Source: Bradyrhizobium symbiodeficiens (GTDB lineage Bacteria > Pseudomonadota > Alphaproteobacteria > Rhizobiales > Xanthobacteraceae). From it: DNA of 64,000 bases. The translations under genes and the position numbers were made by a program. Shown one piece after another: positions 12,309 to 20,970 of this stretch (within the stretch, counting starts at the first letter, position 1; the number at the start of each line of letters is the position of its first letter). The DNA lies in the NCBI RefSeq assembly GCF_002266465.3, contig NZ_CP029427.2, forward strand, positions 6,326,501-6,390,500, in the 5' to 3' direction. Under the pieces are notes generated by a model, which was not told the origin of the DNA, did no database searches, and worked only from the letters and a program-made list of their open reading frames with translations.

Positions 12309-12773
12309 GGGATGGTCGAGGGTGCAGGTGTGCACCCAGACGCGGCTGACGTTGCGTGACCAGGCGCGCTCCAGCGCGCGGTTCATCAGGAAGCGGGCGG
12401 CGCCGGTGCCGATCAAGCTACCGGTGACGCCGAAATAGACCAGCTCGCATTGGCCGGGCTCGCGGAAATCCAGCTCCAGCAGGCCTTCGTCGTGGCCGTC
12501 CGCCGCCAGGGCGTAGACCTCAATATCAGGCGCATGGATGATTGCGGCAAGCTCGGCATCGCTCATGCGGGCGCGCGAGAACCACAGCCATTCCTCGCCG
12601 ACGCGGCGGAAGATGTCGCGATACCAATCGAGTGCGGGGGCGTCCACCTTGCGCAGGGTCCACGCGCCCGGCGGATCATCGCGGCGCGCGGGAGGCGCGG
12701 TCATCTCCAGATGAGTGACGACGGCGGCGATCTTGCCGGCGGGGACGTCGGAATATCCGTCGGGAAGGATCAT
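12180..12773 (-). CDS. GNAT family N-acetyltransferase
   Basis: 197 residues. The GNAT acyl-CoA site is seen as VTGSLIGTGAARFLMNRAL in the second half, followed by the family's conserved NPSA-like stretch LDHPSAVAFYQRSGF, where Tyr is the usual general acid. The substrate is not identifiable. Its start is 23 bases past the glpK stop on the same strand, so the two are probably co-transcribed. Its 3' end overlaps the repeat-derived tail of the convergent gene. Confidence 0.85.
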   Translation of the reverse strand: MILPDGYSDVPAGKIAAVVTHLEMTAPPARRDDPPGAWTLRKVDAPALDWYRDIFRRVGEEWLWFSRARMSDAELAAIIHAPDIEVYALAADGHDEGLLELDFREPGQCELVYFGVTGSLIGTGAARFLMNRALERAWSRNVSRVWVHTCTLDHPSAVAFYQRSGFRPFRRQVEIADDPRLDGTAPRPAARHVPVID

Positions 12774-12795
12774 TTTCTCACAGCCAGGTTGACCG

Positions 12796-14301
12796 CTACC
12801 CCTCCCCCTCGTCGCTCGCCAGCACGCCCTTCACTGCTCTCGCCCAGCCGGCGAGCTTCCGCTCGCGCGTCGCCTGGCTCATGGCCGGCTTGAAGCGGTG
12901 CTCCAGCCGCCAATTGTCGGCAAACTTGGTCGGCTCGGGATAGACGCCGGCCTGGAGCCCCGCGAGATACGCGGCCCCTAACGCCGTCGTTTCCTGAATC
13001 ACGGGGCGATCGACCGGGGCATCCAGCAAATCCGCGAGGCGCTGCATGGTCCAGTCGGAGGCGGTCATGCCGCCGTCGACGCGGAGCACGACGCTGGCGG
13101 TTTCCGAGCTTGGCCAGTCCGCGCGCATCGCGGCCCAGAGGTCGAAGGTCTGGTAGCAGACGCTTTCCAGCGCGGCGTGGGCGAGCTCGGCGGGACCGGT
13201 GTTGCGGGTGAGGCCGAACAGCGCGCCGCGCACGCGCGGATTCCAGTAGGGCGCGCCCATGCCGACGAAGGCGGGGACGAGATAGACGCTCTGCATGGAA
13301 TCGGACTGATCCGCGAGCGGTCCCGTCTCGGCGGCGTGCTTGATGATGCCGAGGCCGTCGCGCAGCCATTGCACCGCTGAGCCTGCGACGAAGATCGAGC
13401 CTTCGAGCGCGTAGGTGCGCTTGCCGTCGAGCTGATAGGCGACGGTGGTGAGCAGCTTGTTCTTCGACACCACAGGCGTGGTGCCGGTGTTGAGCAGCGC
13501 AAAGCAGCCGGTGCCGTAGGTCGACTTCATCATGCCCGGTCGGAAGCAGGCCTGGCCGATGGTGGCGGCTTGCTGGTCGCCGGCGATGCCGGAGATGGCA
13601 ATCGCGCCGCCGAACAGATCGGGCGTGCTCTCGCCGAAGCGGGCGGAGGAGTCCTTCACCTCGGGCAGCATCGAGCGCGGCACGCCGATGATCTCCAGCA
13701 GTTCGTCGTCCCACTGGCCGGTGTGGATGTTGAACAGCAACGTGCGCGAGGCGTTGGTGGCGTCGGTGGCGTGCACCTTGCCGCCGGTGAGGCGCCACAG
13801 CAGATAGCAATCGACGGTGCCGAACATCAATTCGCCGCGCGCGGCGCGGGCGCGGGCGCCGGGGACGTGGTCGAGAATCCAGGCGATCTTGGTGCCGGAG
13901 AAATAGGGATCGATGATCAGGCCGGTCTTCTGCGAGATCACGGGCTCGCGGCCATCGGCCTTGAGCTTTGCGCAGATGTCGGCGGTGCGGCGATCCTGCC
14001 AGACGATGGCGCGGTGCACGGCCTGCCCCGTCGCGCGGTCCCACACCACGGTGGTCTCGCGCTGATTGGTGATGCCGATCGCGGCGATGTCCTTTGCACC
14101 AATGCCGGCCTGCGCAATGGCGTCGCGGCAGACCTTCACGGTCGAGGTCCAGATATCCTCCGGCTCGTGCTCGACCCAGCCCGAGGCCGGGAAATGCTGC
14201 GGAAACTCGGCTTGCGCCTTCGCCGCGATGGATATGTCGCCGCGAAACACGATCGCGCGCGAGGAGGTGGTGCCCTGGTCGATGGCGAGGACGAAAGACA
14301 T
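12796..14301 (-). CDS. glpK: Glycerol kinase
   Basis: 501 residues, standard length. The phosphate-binding motif IDQGTTSSRAIVF is at the N-terminus (DQGTT 8-12), NQRETTVVWDR and GDQQAA mark the FGGY core, and FVGMGAPYWNPRVRGALFGL contains the glycerol kinase signature. It phosphorylates glycerol to glycerol 3-phosphate in the cytoplasm. No glpF or glpD is nearby, so uptake and oxidation genes must be elsewhere. A repeat island lies upstream of the start, from 14397. Confidence 0.96.
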   Translation of the reverse strand: MSFVLAIDQGTTSSRAIVFRGDISIAAKAQAEFPQHFPASGWVEHEPEDIWTSTVKVCRDAIAQAGIGAKDIAAIGITNQRETTVVWDRATGQAVHRAIVWQDRRTADICAKLKADGREPVISQKTGLIIDPYFSGTKIAWILDHVPGARARAARGELMFGTVDCYLLWRLTGGKVHATDATNASRTLLFNIHTGQWDDELLEIIGVPRSMLPEVKDSSARFGESTPDLFGGAIAISGIAGDQQAATIGQACFRPGMMKSTYGTGCFALLNTGTTPVVSKNKLLTTVAYQLDGKRTYALEGSIFVAGSAVQWLRDGLGIIKHAAETGPLADQSDSMQSVYLVPAFVGMGAPYWNPRVRGALFGLTRNTGPAELAHAALESVCYQTFDLWAAMRADWPSSETASVVLRVDGGMTASDWTMQRLADLLDAPVDRPVIQETTALGAAYLAGLQAGVYPEPTKFADNWRLEHRFKPAMSQATRERKLAGWARAVKGVLASDEGEG

Positions 14302-14396
14302 GGAAGTTACCTTGGCGTTTCCCGGAGGAGTCGTTGTGTCGGGCCAAAGGGAGCGGATTGGAAGCAGAAGGTCAAGGTGGGATGCAGGGCGCGTTC

Positions 14397-14561
14397 CTTA
14401 CCCTCCCCTGGAGGGGGAGGGTCGATCGCGCGTAGCGCGAGCGGGGCGGGGTGATCTCTCAACACGGGCGGTGTCGGATGTGGAGAGACCGTCACCCCAC
14501 CCCGTCTCACATTTCGCTACGCTCAATGTGAGCCGACCCTCCCCCTCCAGGGGAGGGTAAG
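14397..14561. repeat. Palindromic island, CTTACCCTCCCC family
   Basis: The ends CTTACCCTCCCCTGGAGG and CCTCCAGGGGAGGGTAAG are reverse complements 165 bases apart, each forming its own hairpin, with a further hairpin pair (GCGCGTAGCGCG and CACATTTCGCTACGCTCAATGTG-like) between. A related but divergent island is at 46797-46915. A fragment of the same end, CAGGGGAGGGTAAGCGAG, recurs at about 15006-15023 on the far side of the DUF559 gene. Confidence 0.85.
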
Positions 14562-14579
14562 AGAAGAGCGCCCGATCCG

Positions 14580-14972
14580 CTAAGTTCGGCGATGCTTCAG
14601 CGGCGTAGTCTCGGCTTCGCGCGATCCGTAGAGCTCGACATAGATTCGTTCGAGAACTGCTGTCAGGTCTCCTGTGATCTCCGAATTCCAAAACCGGATG
14701 ACGCGGTAACCTTCGCGTTCGAGCCAACGTTGGCGATCGAGGTCGCGTGCGGCCACGGCGTCTTCATTGTGGTGGCCGCCGTCGAGCTCGATGATGAGAC
14801 GCTTGGCGGGGCAGAAGAAGTCGACGATGTATGGACCGATCGGCGCTTGACGGCGGAAGTGTGAGCCCTCGATCGGCAATTCCTTGAGGGCACGCCACAG
14901 GATCCGCTCATGTGGGGTTGTATTCGCCCTCAGCTTTTTCGCGGCGTTGCGTCGGATTGATGTTGACACCAT
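14580..14972 (-). CDS. DUF559 (endonuclease-like) domain protein
   Basis: 130 residues from the start MVSTSIRRNAAKKL; the 11 codons upstream come from repeat sequence. The core RANTTPHERILWRALKEL, FRRQAPIGPYIVDFFCPAK, LIIELDGGHH and RVIRFWNSEI is the DUF559 pattern, a small PD-(D/E)XK-type fold related to very-short-patch repair nucleases; Asp in IVDFF and Glu in IIELDG fit the catalytic positions. No DNA methylase is adjacent. It is framed by fragments of one repeat family. These genes are common singletons in rhizobia; role unknown. Confidence 0.85.
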   Translation of the reverse strand: MVSTSIRRNAAKKLRANTTPHERILWRALKELPIEGSHFRRQAPIGPYIVDFFCPAKRLIIELDGGHHNEDAVAARDLDRQRWLEREGYRVIRFWNSEITGDLTAVLERIYVELYGSREAETTPLKHRRT

Positions 14973-15126
14973 GGCCCTGGCTTCACCCCATCCCGTCGTG
15001 CCCATCCAGGGGAGGGTAAGCGAGGCCCCTCATGCCGGCAACCAAAAGTCGCATCCCTGCATGGCCCGCAAGGCTATGACCATCTCGACCAAAATGCTAA
15101 ACGCCATGCCGGGACAATGGGGCGGC

Positions 15127-16485
15127 ATGACGTTCACTTCCTATCAGTTCGGCGTGTTCGTCGCGGTGGTGTTCGGCGCCTATTACCTGGCCCCGCTGCG
15201 CCGTTTCCAGGTGCAGCTGCTGGTGCTCGCGAGCGTGTTCTTCTACGGTTTTGGGCAGCCCGAGCTGCTGCCGCTGCTGCTCGTCGCGGTGCTGGGCACT
15301 TACGTCTGCCTGCTGCTCGCGTTCGAGAACCGCGCCGTCTGGATGCCGGCCGGCATCGTCTTCAATCTCGGCCTGCTGGCCTTCTTCAAATACAAGTTCC
15401 TGTTCGTCGATTCCGGCGCAGCGCAGCTGACCGGCGCCGGGCCGATCGACTTCCTGCTGCGGCTGCCGCTGCCGATCGGCATTTCGTTCTTCGTGTTCCA
15501 CAACATCAGCCTGCTGGTCGACCTCACGCGCGAGAAGCGCACCGTGCGCCTGCGCGACGTGTTCCTCTACATCATCTTCTTCCCGCAGCTGGTGTCCGGG
15601 CCGATCACGCGTGCGGCGCAGTTCATGCCGCAGATCGTGCCGAAGCGGATCGGCGACGTCGCCTTCGTCGAGGCCGCGAAGTGGATTCTCGTCGGTTATT
15701 TCTTCAAGCTGTACGTGGCGAACAATCTCAACGAGATGACGTCCTACATGGACTTCCCGCTCTACGAAACGCTGCGCACGCAGGATCGCTGGCTGCTGAT
15801 GTTTCTCTACAGCTACCAGATCTACGCCGACTTCTTCGGCTACTCGGCGATTGCACTCGGGCTCGGGCTGTTGTTCGGCTATCGCCTGCCCATGAACTTC
15901 AACCTGCCCTACATCTCGACGTCGTTCTCCGAGTTCTGGACGCGCTGGCACATCTCCCTGTCGACCTGGCTCAGGACGTATCTCTACATTCCCCTCGGCG
16001 GCAACCGGCATGGACGGGTGCGCACCTATCTCAACCTGATGATCGTGATGACGCTCGGCGGGCTCTGGCACGGCGCGAGCCTGAGCTACGCGCTGTGGGG
16101 CATGGCGCACGGGCTGCTGCTGGTCGTCGAGCGGCCGTTCCTGAAGCTCGTCAGCAATGAGGCTCCGGCGCTGCGGGTGATCAGGATGGGCATCGTGTTC
16201 TTCTGCGTCACCATGCTCTGGATCTTCTTCAAGCTGCCGAACTTCGACCATGCGCTCGGCTACCTCCAAGGGATGTTCATCGCGACCGACGCGCCCAATC
16301 CGCCCAAGCTGTTCACCAATCTCGCTTTGCTCTACGCACTGCCGGTGATCCTCCAACATGCCGGCATCGGCGTGCTGGTCGCGGGCCGGTTGCGGCGATG
16401 GGAGCCATATCTCTATGGCGGGCTCGCGGCGCTGGCTCATCTCGAAGCCGGCCCCGACAGCGCCTTCATCTACTTCCAGTTTTGA
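15127..16485 (+). CDS. MBOAT family O-acyltransferase (AlgI-like)
   Basis: 452 residues from the ATG in GGCGGCATGACG; several ATG codons lie further upstream in the frame, but the membrane-protein body starts here (MTFTSYQFGVFVAVVFGAYYLAP). About ten hydrophobic segments are seen. The PQLVSGPITR loop, WTRWHISLSTWLRTYLY and the catalytic His315 in GGLWHGAS are typical of AlgI/PatA/DltB-type MBOAT proteins that carry acetyl groups across the inner membrane onto an exported polymer. It is followed by an SGNH protein after two bases. Confidence 0.92.
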   Translation: MTFTSYQFGVFVAVVFGAYYLAPLRRFQVQLLVLASVFFYGFGQPELLPLLLVAVLGTYVCLLLAFENRAVWMPAGIVFNLGLLAFFKYKFLFVDSGAAQLTGAGPIDFLLRLPLPIGISFFVFHNISLLVDLTREKRTVRLRDVFLYIIFFPQLVSGPITRAAQFMPQIVPKRIGDVAFVEAAKWILVGYFFKLYVANNLNEMTSYMDFPLYETLRTQDRWLLMFLYSYQIYADFFGYSAIALGLGLLFGYRLPMNFNLPYISTSFSEFWTRWHISLSTWLRTYLYIPLGGNRHGRVRTYLNLMIVMTLGGLWHGASLSYALWGMAHGLLLVVERPFLKLVSNEAPALRVIRMGIVFFCVTMLWIFFKLPNFDHALGYLQGMFIATDAPNPPKLFTNLALLYALPVILQHAGIGVLVAGRLRRWEPYLYGGLAALAHLEAGPDSAFIYFQF

Positions 16486-16487
16486 CG

Positions 16488-17381
16488 ATGCAGCAGGTCT
16501 CGACGCTTTCATGGCTGGTCAGGTGCGCGGTGACCGCGGCCGCTCTGCTGCTGGCCTGCAGCCTGGCCACCCCACGCCACGGCTCGGGCCTGCAGCAGCC
16601 TGCCGTCACCACACGAGACGGCACAATCGTCACCCTCAACCGCTATGTTCAGGAGCCGACGCCCGACATCGTGCTGGTCGGCAGCTCGGTCACGTGGCGT
16701 CTCAAGGAAGAGTATTTCTCGCTTCCGCGCCTGCGCAATTTGGCGCTGGCCGGCGGCTCACCGGTGACCGGACTCGCAATCGTCGCCGGGCAAGCGCGCC
16801 TGCCGAAGATCGTTCTGATCGAGACCAATGTGCTGTCGCGCGAAGCCGACGGCGCGCTGATCGAGAAATTTTCGCATGGCGCGGGCGCGGAGGCACTGCT
16901 GCTGCGGCCGGTGCGGACGGCGATCGCCGCCTATGAGACCTGGAATCATGCCGGCCCCGATGCCGCCCGGTCGCGCGCCGAGCAGGATCGCCTGCTCAGC
17001 CGCCCGCCTGGTACGTTCGACAACAAGGTCTATCTCGACCGCGCGCTGCAGCAGATGAATGACGGCGGCCCGACCGGCCCGGCACGCGCGAATGTTGTCC
17101 GCATGCGGCAACTCATCGACGAGCTGCAGCGGCGCGGCGTTCGTGTCTTCCTGATCCACATTCCCTTCGCGCCGGAGATCGAGGGCTCGCGCATGGTCCG
17201 GACGACGGGCGAGATCGTCCACGAAGCCTTCCCCGATCCCAGCCTCTGGCTGCCGGTCGATCCGCCGGGAAGCGAGCTGCGCTGGGACGACGGGGTGCAT
17301 CTCGACGAGCGATCCTCCCTGATCGTCGCGCGCGCCATCGAAAGCGCACTCACCGGGCGCCGCGACGCGCGCGGGCCGTAG
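16488..17381 (+). CDS. SGNH-like periplasmic protein paired with MBOAT
   Basis: 297 residues with an N-terminal hydrophobic segment (about 9-26) that is either a signal peptide or anchor. The block VLVGSSVTWRL carries the nucleophile Ser66 or Ser67, and DGVHLD carries Asp268 and His271, together the SGNH/GDSL triad arrangement. Its start is two bases after the MBOAT stop, so the pair is translated as one unit. By analogy with AlgI plus AlgJ or AlgX it probably transfers the acetyl group to a glycan in the periplasm. The acceptor is unknown. Confidence 0.8.
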   Translation: MQQVSTLSWLVRCAVTAAALLLACSLATPRHGSGLQQPAVTTRDGTIVTLNRYVQEPTPDIVLVGSSVTWRLKEEYFSLPRLRNLALAGGSPVTGLAIVAGQARLPKIVLIETNVLSREADGALIEKFSHGAGAEALLLRPVRTAIAAYETWNHAGPDAARSRAEQDRLLSRPPGTFDNKVYLDRALQQMNDGGPTGPARANVVRMRQLIDELQRRGVRVFLIHIPFAPEIEGSRMVRTTGEIVHEAFPDPSLWLPVDPPGSELRWDDGVHLDERSSLIVARAIESALTGRRDARGP

Positions 17382-17396
17382 CGATGCGAGCGGCGG

Positions 17397-18170
17397 CTAC
17401 ACCGCCGCCGTCGTCACACCACCATCGATCACGATGGTTTGCCCCGTCATGAAGCTCGACGCATCCGAGGCAAGATAGGCCACCGCGCCGGCGATCTCGT
17501 CGGGTTCGCCTATGCGGCGCAGCGGCGTGGTGGCGGTGCGGCGCTTGAGGTTGGCTTCGTCTTCCCACAGCGCGCGGGCGAAATCGGTCTTGACGAGGCC
17601 GGGCGCGATGCAGTTGACGCGGACGCCTTTCGGACCCCATTCGCCGGCGAGCGAGCGGCACAGCGCGAAATCGGCGGCCTTGGAGATGCCGTAGGCACCG
17701 ATCACGGTGGAGCCGCGCAGGCCCCCGATCGAGGAGATGATGACGACGGAGCCGTTGCCGCGCTCGGCCATTTGCGGGATCGCCAGCGCGGAGAGCCAGA
17801 TGTTGCTCTTGACGTTGGAGCCCATGATCTTGTCGAAGGCTTCGTCGGTGATATCGAGCAGCGGGCCGTAATAGGGATTCACCGCGGCGTTACAGACGAG
17901 GATGTCGATCTTGCCATAATGCTTGGTCGCGCCTGCGATCAGCGCCTCGACCTCGGCCTTGCGCGCGATGTTGCAGGGAATGACGGTCGCCTCGCCGCCG
18001 GCCGCGATGATGCCGTCGACGACCTCCTGGCAGGCTTCCGCTTTCCGCGAGGACACCACCACCTTTGCGCCGAGTTTCGCCAGAAGTTCAGCGGAGGAGC
18101 GGCCAATGCCGCGGCTCGAGCCGGTGACGATTGCGACCTTGCCGGTGAGATCGAACGGGGTGTTTTTCAT
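17397..18170 (-). CDS. SDR family oxidoreductase, last gene of the pim-type operon
   Basis: 257 residues from MKNTPFDLTGK. The NAD(P) motif TGSSRGIG (16-23), NAAVNPYYG, the catalytic SSIGG and YGISKAADF, and the C-terminal FMTGQTIVIDGG are all intact, so it is a classical SDR. In a beta-oxidation operon it may act on a 3-hydroxyacyl-CoA or a branched intermediate, or be a DHRS4-like carbonyl reductase (inference). It follows the small-subunit acyl-CoA dehydrogenase gene across a palindromic island. Confidence 0.88.
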   Translation of the reverse strand: MKNTPFDLTGKVAIVTGSSRGIGRSSAELLAKLGAKVVVSSRKAEACQEVVDGIIAAGGEATVIPCNIARKAEVEALIAGATKHYGKIDILVCNAAVNPYYGPLLDITDEAFDKIMGSNVKSNIWLSALAIPQMAERGNGSVVIISSIGGLRGSTVIGAYGISKAADFALCRSLAGEWGPKGVRVNCIAPGLVKTDFARALWEDEANLKRRTATTPLRRIGEPDEIAGAVAYLASDASSFMTGQTIVIDGGVTTAAV

Positions 18171-18201
18171 GGGGGGACTCCGCTGATTCAACTTGCTCGG
18201 T

Positions 18202-18303
18202 GTCATCGCCCGGCTTGACCGGGCGATCCAGTATTGCAGAGACCGCAGTGATTGGGCCGATGAGCCACGGCGTACTGGATCCCCCGCCTTCGCGGGGGAT
18301 GAC
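18202..18303. repeat. Palindromic island in the dehydrogenase-SDR junction
   Basis: GTCATCGCCCGGCTTGACCG at one end and CCCCCGCCTTCGCGGGGGATGAC at the other form two strong hairpins inside GTCAT/ATGAC ends. It is related to the next island at 19516-19612, with which it shares the right-hand hairpin. Confidence 0.85.
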
Positions 18304-18315
18304 AGCACCCGTGGA

Positions 18316-19458
18316 TCAGATCAACCCGCCCGAATCCGCGACGCGGCGTTGGTGGTAGTCGGTGTCACCAAAACTGTTCTCGATCATGGTGAGGCGCTTG
18401 AAGTAGTGGCCGATCTTGGCCTCCATGGTCATGCCAATGCCGCCATGGAGCTGGATCGCCTGCTGACCCACGAACTTCAGCGACTTGCCGATCTGCACCT
18501 TGGCCGCGGCGATCGCGTTGGAGCGCTCCTTGGCGTCCTCGAAATCACCGGCCATGGTCGCGAACATCGACATCGATCTCGCCTGCTCGGCCGCAACGAA
18601 CATGTCGGACGCCCGATGCTGCAGCGACTGGAACGAGCCGATCGCGACGCCGAACTGTTTTCGCGTCTTGATATACTCGACAGTGGTCTTGAGCGACTCG
18701 TCCATCAGCCCGACCGCTTCGGCGCAAAGCGCGATACGGGCTTCATCGACGACACGCTCGATCAGCGCGAGCGAATCCTCGGGGTTGCCGAGCACGGCGT
18801 CCGCGCCCACCTCGACACCGGTAAAGGTGATGTCGGCGGCGTGCAGGCCGTCCTGGGTCGGATATGACTTCCTGGTCACGCCCTTGGCGTTGGCCGGGAC
18901 CAGGAACACACCGATGCCGGACTTGTCGCGACGGTCGCCCCTGGTACGGGCGGTGACGATGAGGGTGTCGGCGTTCTCGCCGTTGAGCACGACGAACTTC
19001 TCGCCGTCGATGACGTAAGCCTCGCCCTTCTTCTTTGCGGTGGTTGCGACGTCGAACAGATCGTAGCGTGAGTTCTTCTCGAGCTGGGCGAACGCCAGCG
19101 TCTTGCTGCCGTCGATGATCCCCGGCACGTGCGCGGCCTTCTGCGCGTCGGTGCCGGCATGGCGCAGGAAGCCGCCCCCGATCACGACCGTAGCGAGATA
19201 CGGCTCGAGCACCAGCGCCTTGCCGAGCGCCTCCATCACGATCATGGTCTCGACGCCGCCGCCGCCGAAGCCGCCATCGGCCTCTGCGAACGGCAGGCCG
19301 AGCAGGCCCTGCTCGGCGAGCTTGAGCCAGACCGCTTTGCTCCAGCCGCCCTTCTCCTTCATGTACTTCTTGCGGCTCTCGAAATCGTAGGAATCGGTCA
19401 GCAGGCCGTCGATGCTGTCCTTGAGAAGCCGCTGCTCCTCGTTCAGATCAAAATCCAT
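18316..19458 (-). CDS. pimD: Acyl-CoA dehydrogenase, pimeloyl-CoA dehydrogenase small subunit type
   Basis: 380 residues from MDFDLNEEQRLLKDS; four codons upstream are open but lack a better ribosome site. It has the acyl-CoA dehydrogenase fold, with the N-terminal helical domain, a middle beta domain containing FVVLNGENADTLIVTARTRG, and a C-terminal domain with YIKTRKQFGVAIGSFQSLQH and QLHGGIGMTMEAKIGHYFKR. The pair with the next gene matches PimC/PimD of Rhodopseudomonas palustris, an FAD enzyme that introduces the double bond in pimeloyl-CoA and related dicarboxyl-CoA esters. Minus-strand operon. Confidence 0.88.
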   Translation of the reverse strand: MDFDLNEEQRLLKDSIDGLLTDSYDFESRKKYMKEKGGWSKAVWLKLAEQGLLGLPFAEADGGFGGGGVETMIVMEALGKALVLEPYLATVVIGGGFLRHAGTDAQKAAHVPGIIDGSKTLAFAQLEKNSRYDLFDVATTAKKKGEAYVIDGEKFVVLNGENADTLIVTARTRGDRRDKSGIGVFLVPANAKGVTRKSYPTQDGLHAADITFTGVEVGADAVLGNPEDSLALIERVVDEARIALCAEAVGLMDESLKTTVEYIKTRKQFGVAIGSFQSLQHRASDMFVAAEQARSMSMFATMAGDFEDAKERSNAIAAAKVQIGKSLKFVGQQAIQLHGGIGMTMEAKIGHYFKRLTMIENSFGDTDYHQRRVADSGGLI

Positions 19459-19515
19459 TTCTCTCTCCAAAAATCGACGCCGCGCTTCTCGCCGGCCGTC
19501 GCCTCATCTTCAGAC

Positions 19516-19612
19516 GTCATCCCCGCGAAGGCGGGGATCCAGTAAACGCAGCCGTCCGTCGTACTTACGACCGCCGCGGCGTACTGGGTCCCCCGCCTTC
19601 GCGGGGGACGAC
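19516..19612. repeat. Palindromic island between the two acyl-CoA dehydrogenase genes
   Basis: The left hairpin is CCCCGCGAAGGCGGGG and the right hairpin CCCCCGCCTTCGCGGGGG, inside GTCAT and GACGAC ends, with GGATCCAGTA and TACTGGGTCC pairing between them. It lies in the spacer of two genes that encode subunits of one enzyme. Confidence 0.85.
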
Positions 19613-19628
19613 ACCGTCTTTTGTTGCG

Positions 19629-20819
19629 TCAAAGCCCCAGCACCGCCTTGGCGATGATGTTGCGCTGGATCTCGTTGGAGCCGCCGTAGATCGAGACCTT
19701 GCGGTTGTTGAAGTAGCTCGGCGCGATCTGGGCGGTCCAGTCCATGGCTTCGTTCGAGCCGTCGTCGCCGTGCGCGTCGTAGGGCGCGGCGAACGGGCCG
19801 ATCACTTCCATCAAGAGCTCGGTGGTGGTCTGCTGGATCTCGGAGCCCTTGATCTTCAGCACGGACGACGCCGGATTGGGCTTGCCCTTGCCGTGCTTGC
19901 CCTCGTCGGCGACGACGCGCAGCTGGGTGAGTTCGAGCGCCTTCAGCTCGATCTCGCAGGCTGCCAGCTTCTCGCGGAACGCGGCGTCCCGGATGATCGG
20001 CTTGCCGCCGGATTCGACCTTGCCGGCGAGATCACGGATGCGGCGCAGCCGCTCCTTGGAGACGCCGACGCGGGCGATGCCGGTGCGCTCGTTGCCGAGC
20101 AGGAATTTTGCGTAATCCCAGCCCTTGTTCTCCTCACCGATCAGATTCTCGTAGGGCACCTCGACGTCGTCGAAGAACACTTCGTTGACCTCGACGCCGC
20201 CGTCGATGGTCTGGATCGGGCGCACGGTGACGCCTTTCGACTTCATCGAGAACACGATGAAGGAGATGCCCATCTGCTTCTTGGCATTGTTGTCGGTGCG
20301 GCAGAGGCAGAAGATCATGTCGGCGTGCTGGGCCAAAGTGGTCCAAGTCTTCTGGCCGTTGATGATCCACTTGTCGCCCTTGCGCTCGGCCTTGGTCTTG
20401 AGCGAGGCGAGGTCGGAGCCGGAGCCGGGCTCGGAGAAGCCCTGACACCACCAATCGTCGACATTGGCGATGCGCGGCAGATACTGCTTCTTCTGCTCCT
20501 CATTGCCGAAAGTGTAGATGACGGGGCCGACCATGCTGACGCCGAAGGCGAGCGGCTGCGGCGCCGGATAGGACTGCAGTTCCTCGTTGAAGATGTAGTG
20601 CTGCACGGAGGTCCAGCCGGTGCCGCCATATTGCTTGGGCCAGTGGCTGACGCCCCAGCCCTTCTTGTTGAGGATGCGCCACCAGGTCACCATCTCGTCC
20701 TTCGAGAGGTGGCGGCCCTCGACCATCTTGCGCCGGGTATCCGGCGGCACGTTGTCGCGGAAGAACTGCCGCACTTCCTCGCGAAACGCCTGCTCTTCCT
20801 TCGTGAATGCGAGATCCAT
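19629..20819 (-). CDS. pimC: Acyl-CoA dehydrogenase, pimeloyl-CoA dehydrogenase large subunit type
   Basis: 396 residues from MDLAFTKEEQAFREEVRQF with GGAGGATCC before it. The frame is open for 73 codons further upstream, but those are the translated repeat island. Markers are QHYIFNEELQSY, WCQGFSEPGSGSDLASLKT (FAD/substrate loop), WIINGQKTWTTLAQHA, and the C-terminal GGSNEIQRNIIAKAVLGL. PimC and PimD are believed to act as a heteromer. Upstream lie the thiolase and ligase genes of the same operon. Confidence 0.9.
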   Translation of the reverse strand: MDLAFTKEEQAFREEVRQFFRDNVPPDTRRKMVEGRHLSKDEMVTWWRILNKKGWGVSHWPKQYGGTGWTSVQHYIFNEELQSYPAPQPLAFGVSMVGPVIYTFGNEEQKKQYLPRIANVDDWWCQGFSEPGSGSDLASLKTKAERKGDKWIINGQKTWTTLAQHADMIFCLCRTDNNAKKQMGISFIVFSMKSKGVTVRPIQTIDGGVEVNEVFFDDVEVPYENLIGEENKGWDYAKFLLGNERTGIARVGVSKERLRRIRDLAGKVESGGKPIIRDAAFREKLAACEIELKALELTQLRVVADEGKHGKGKPNPASSVLKIKGSEIQQTTTELLMEVIGPFAAPYDAHGDDGSNEAMDWTAQIAPSYFNNRKVSIYGGSNEIQRNIIAKAVLGL

Positions 20820-20862
20820 CGGATCCTCCTGTGAGCGAATCTTGTTTTCAACGAATTCCGCC

Positions 20863-20962
20863 GTCATTCCGGGATGCGCCGCAAGGCGCAGGCCCGGAAT
20901 CCATATCCCCGACTGGTGGTTATGGATTCCGGGCTCGCCGCTTCGCGGCGCCCCGGAATGAC
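20863..20962. repeat. Palindromic island between thiolase and large dehydrogenase genes
   Basis: GTCATTCCGGGATGCGCCGC and GCGGCGCCCCGGAATGAC are the ends; internal arms GGCCCGGAATCCATA and TATGGATTCCGGGC pair. Very similar, in reverse orientation, to the island at 23874-23973. Confidence 0.88.
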
Positions 20963-20970
20963 AGAAACAT

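Noticed and set aside
16398..16487. Longer start of the SGNH gene overlapping the MBOAT gene
   Set aside because: The hydrophobic N-terminal segment begins just after the ATG at 16488, two bases past the MBOAT stop.
18171..18308. N-terminal extension of the SDR gene
   Set aside because: The extra codons come from the repeat island. The SDR family start MKNTPFDLTGK is preceded by a purine-rich site.
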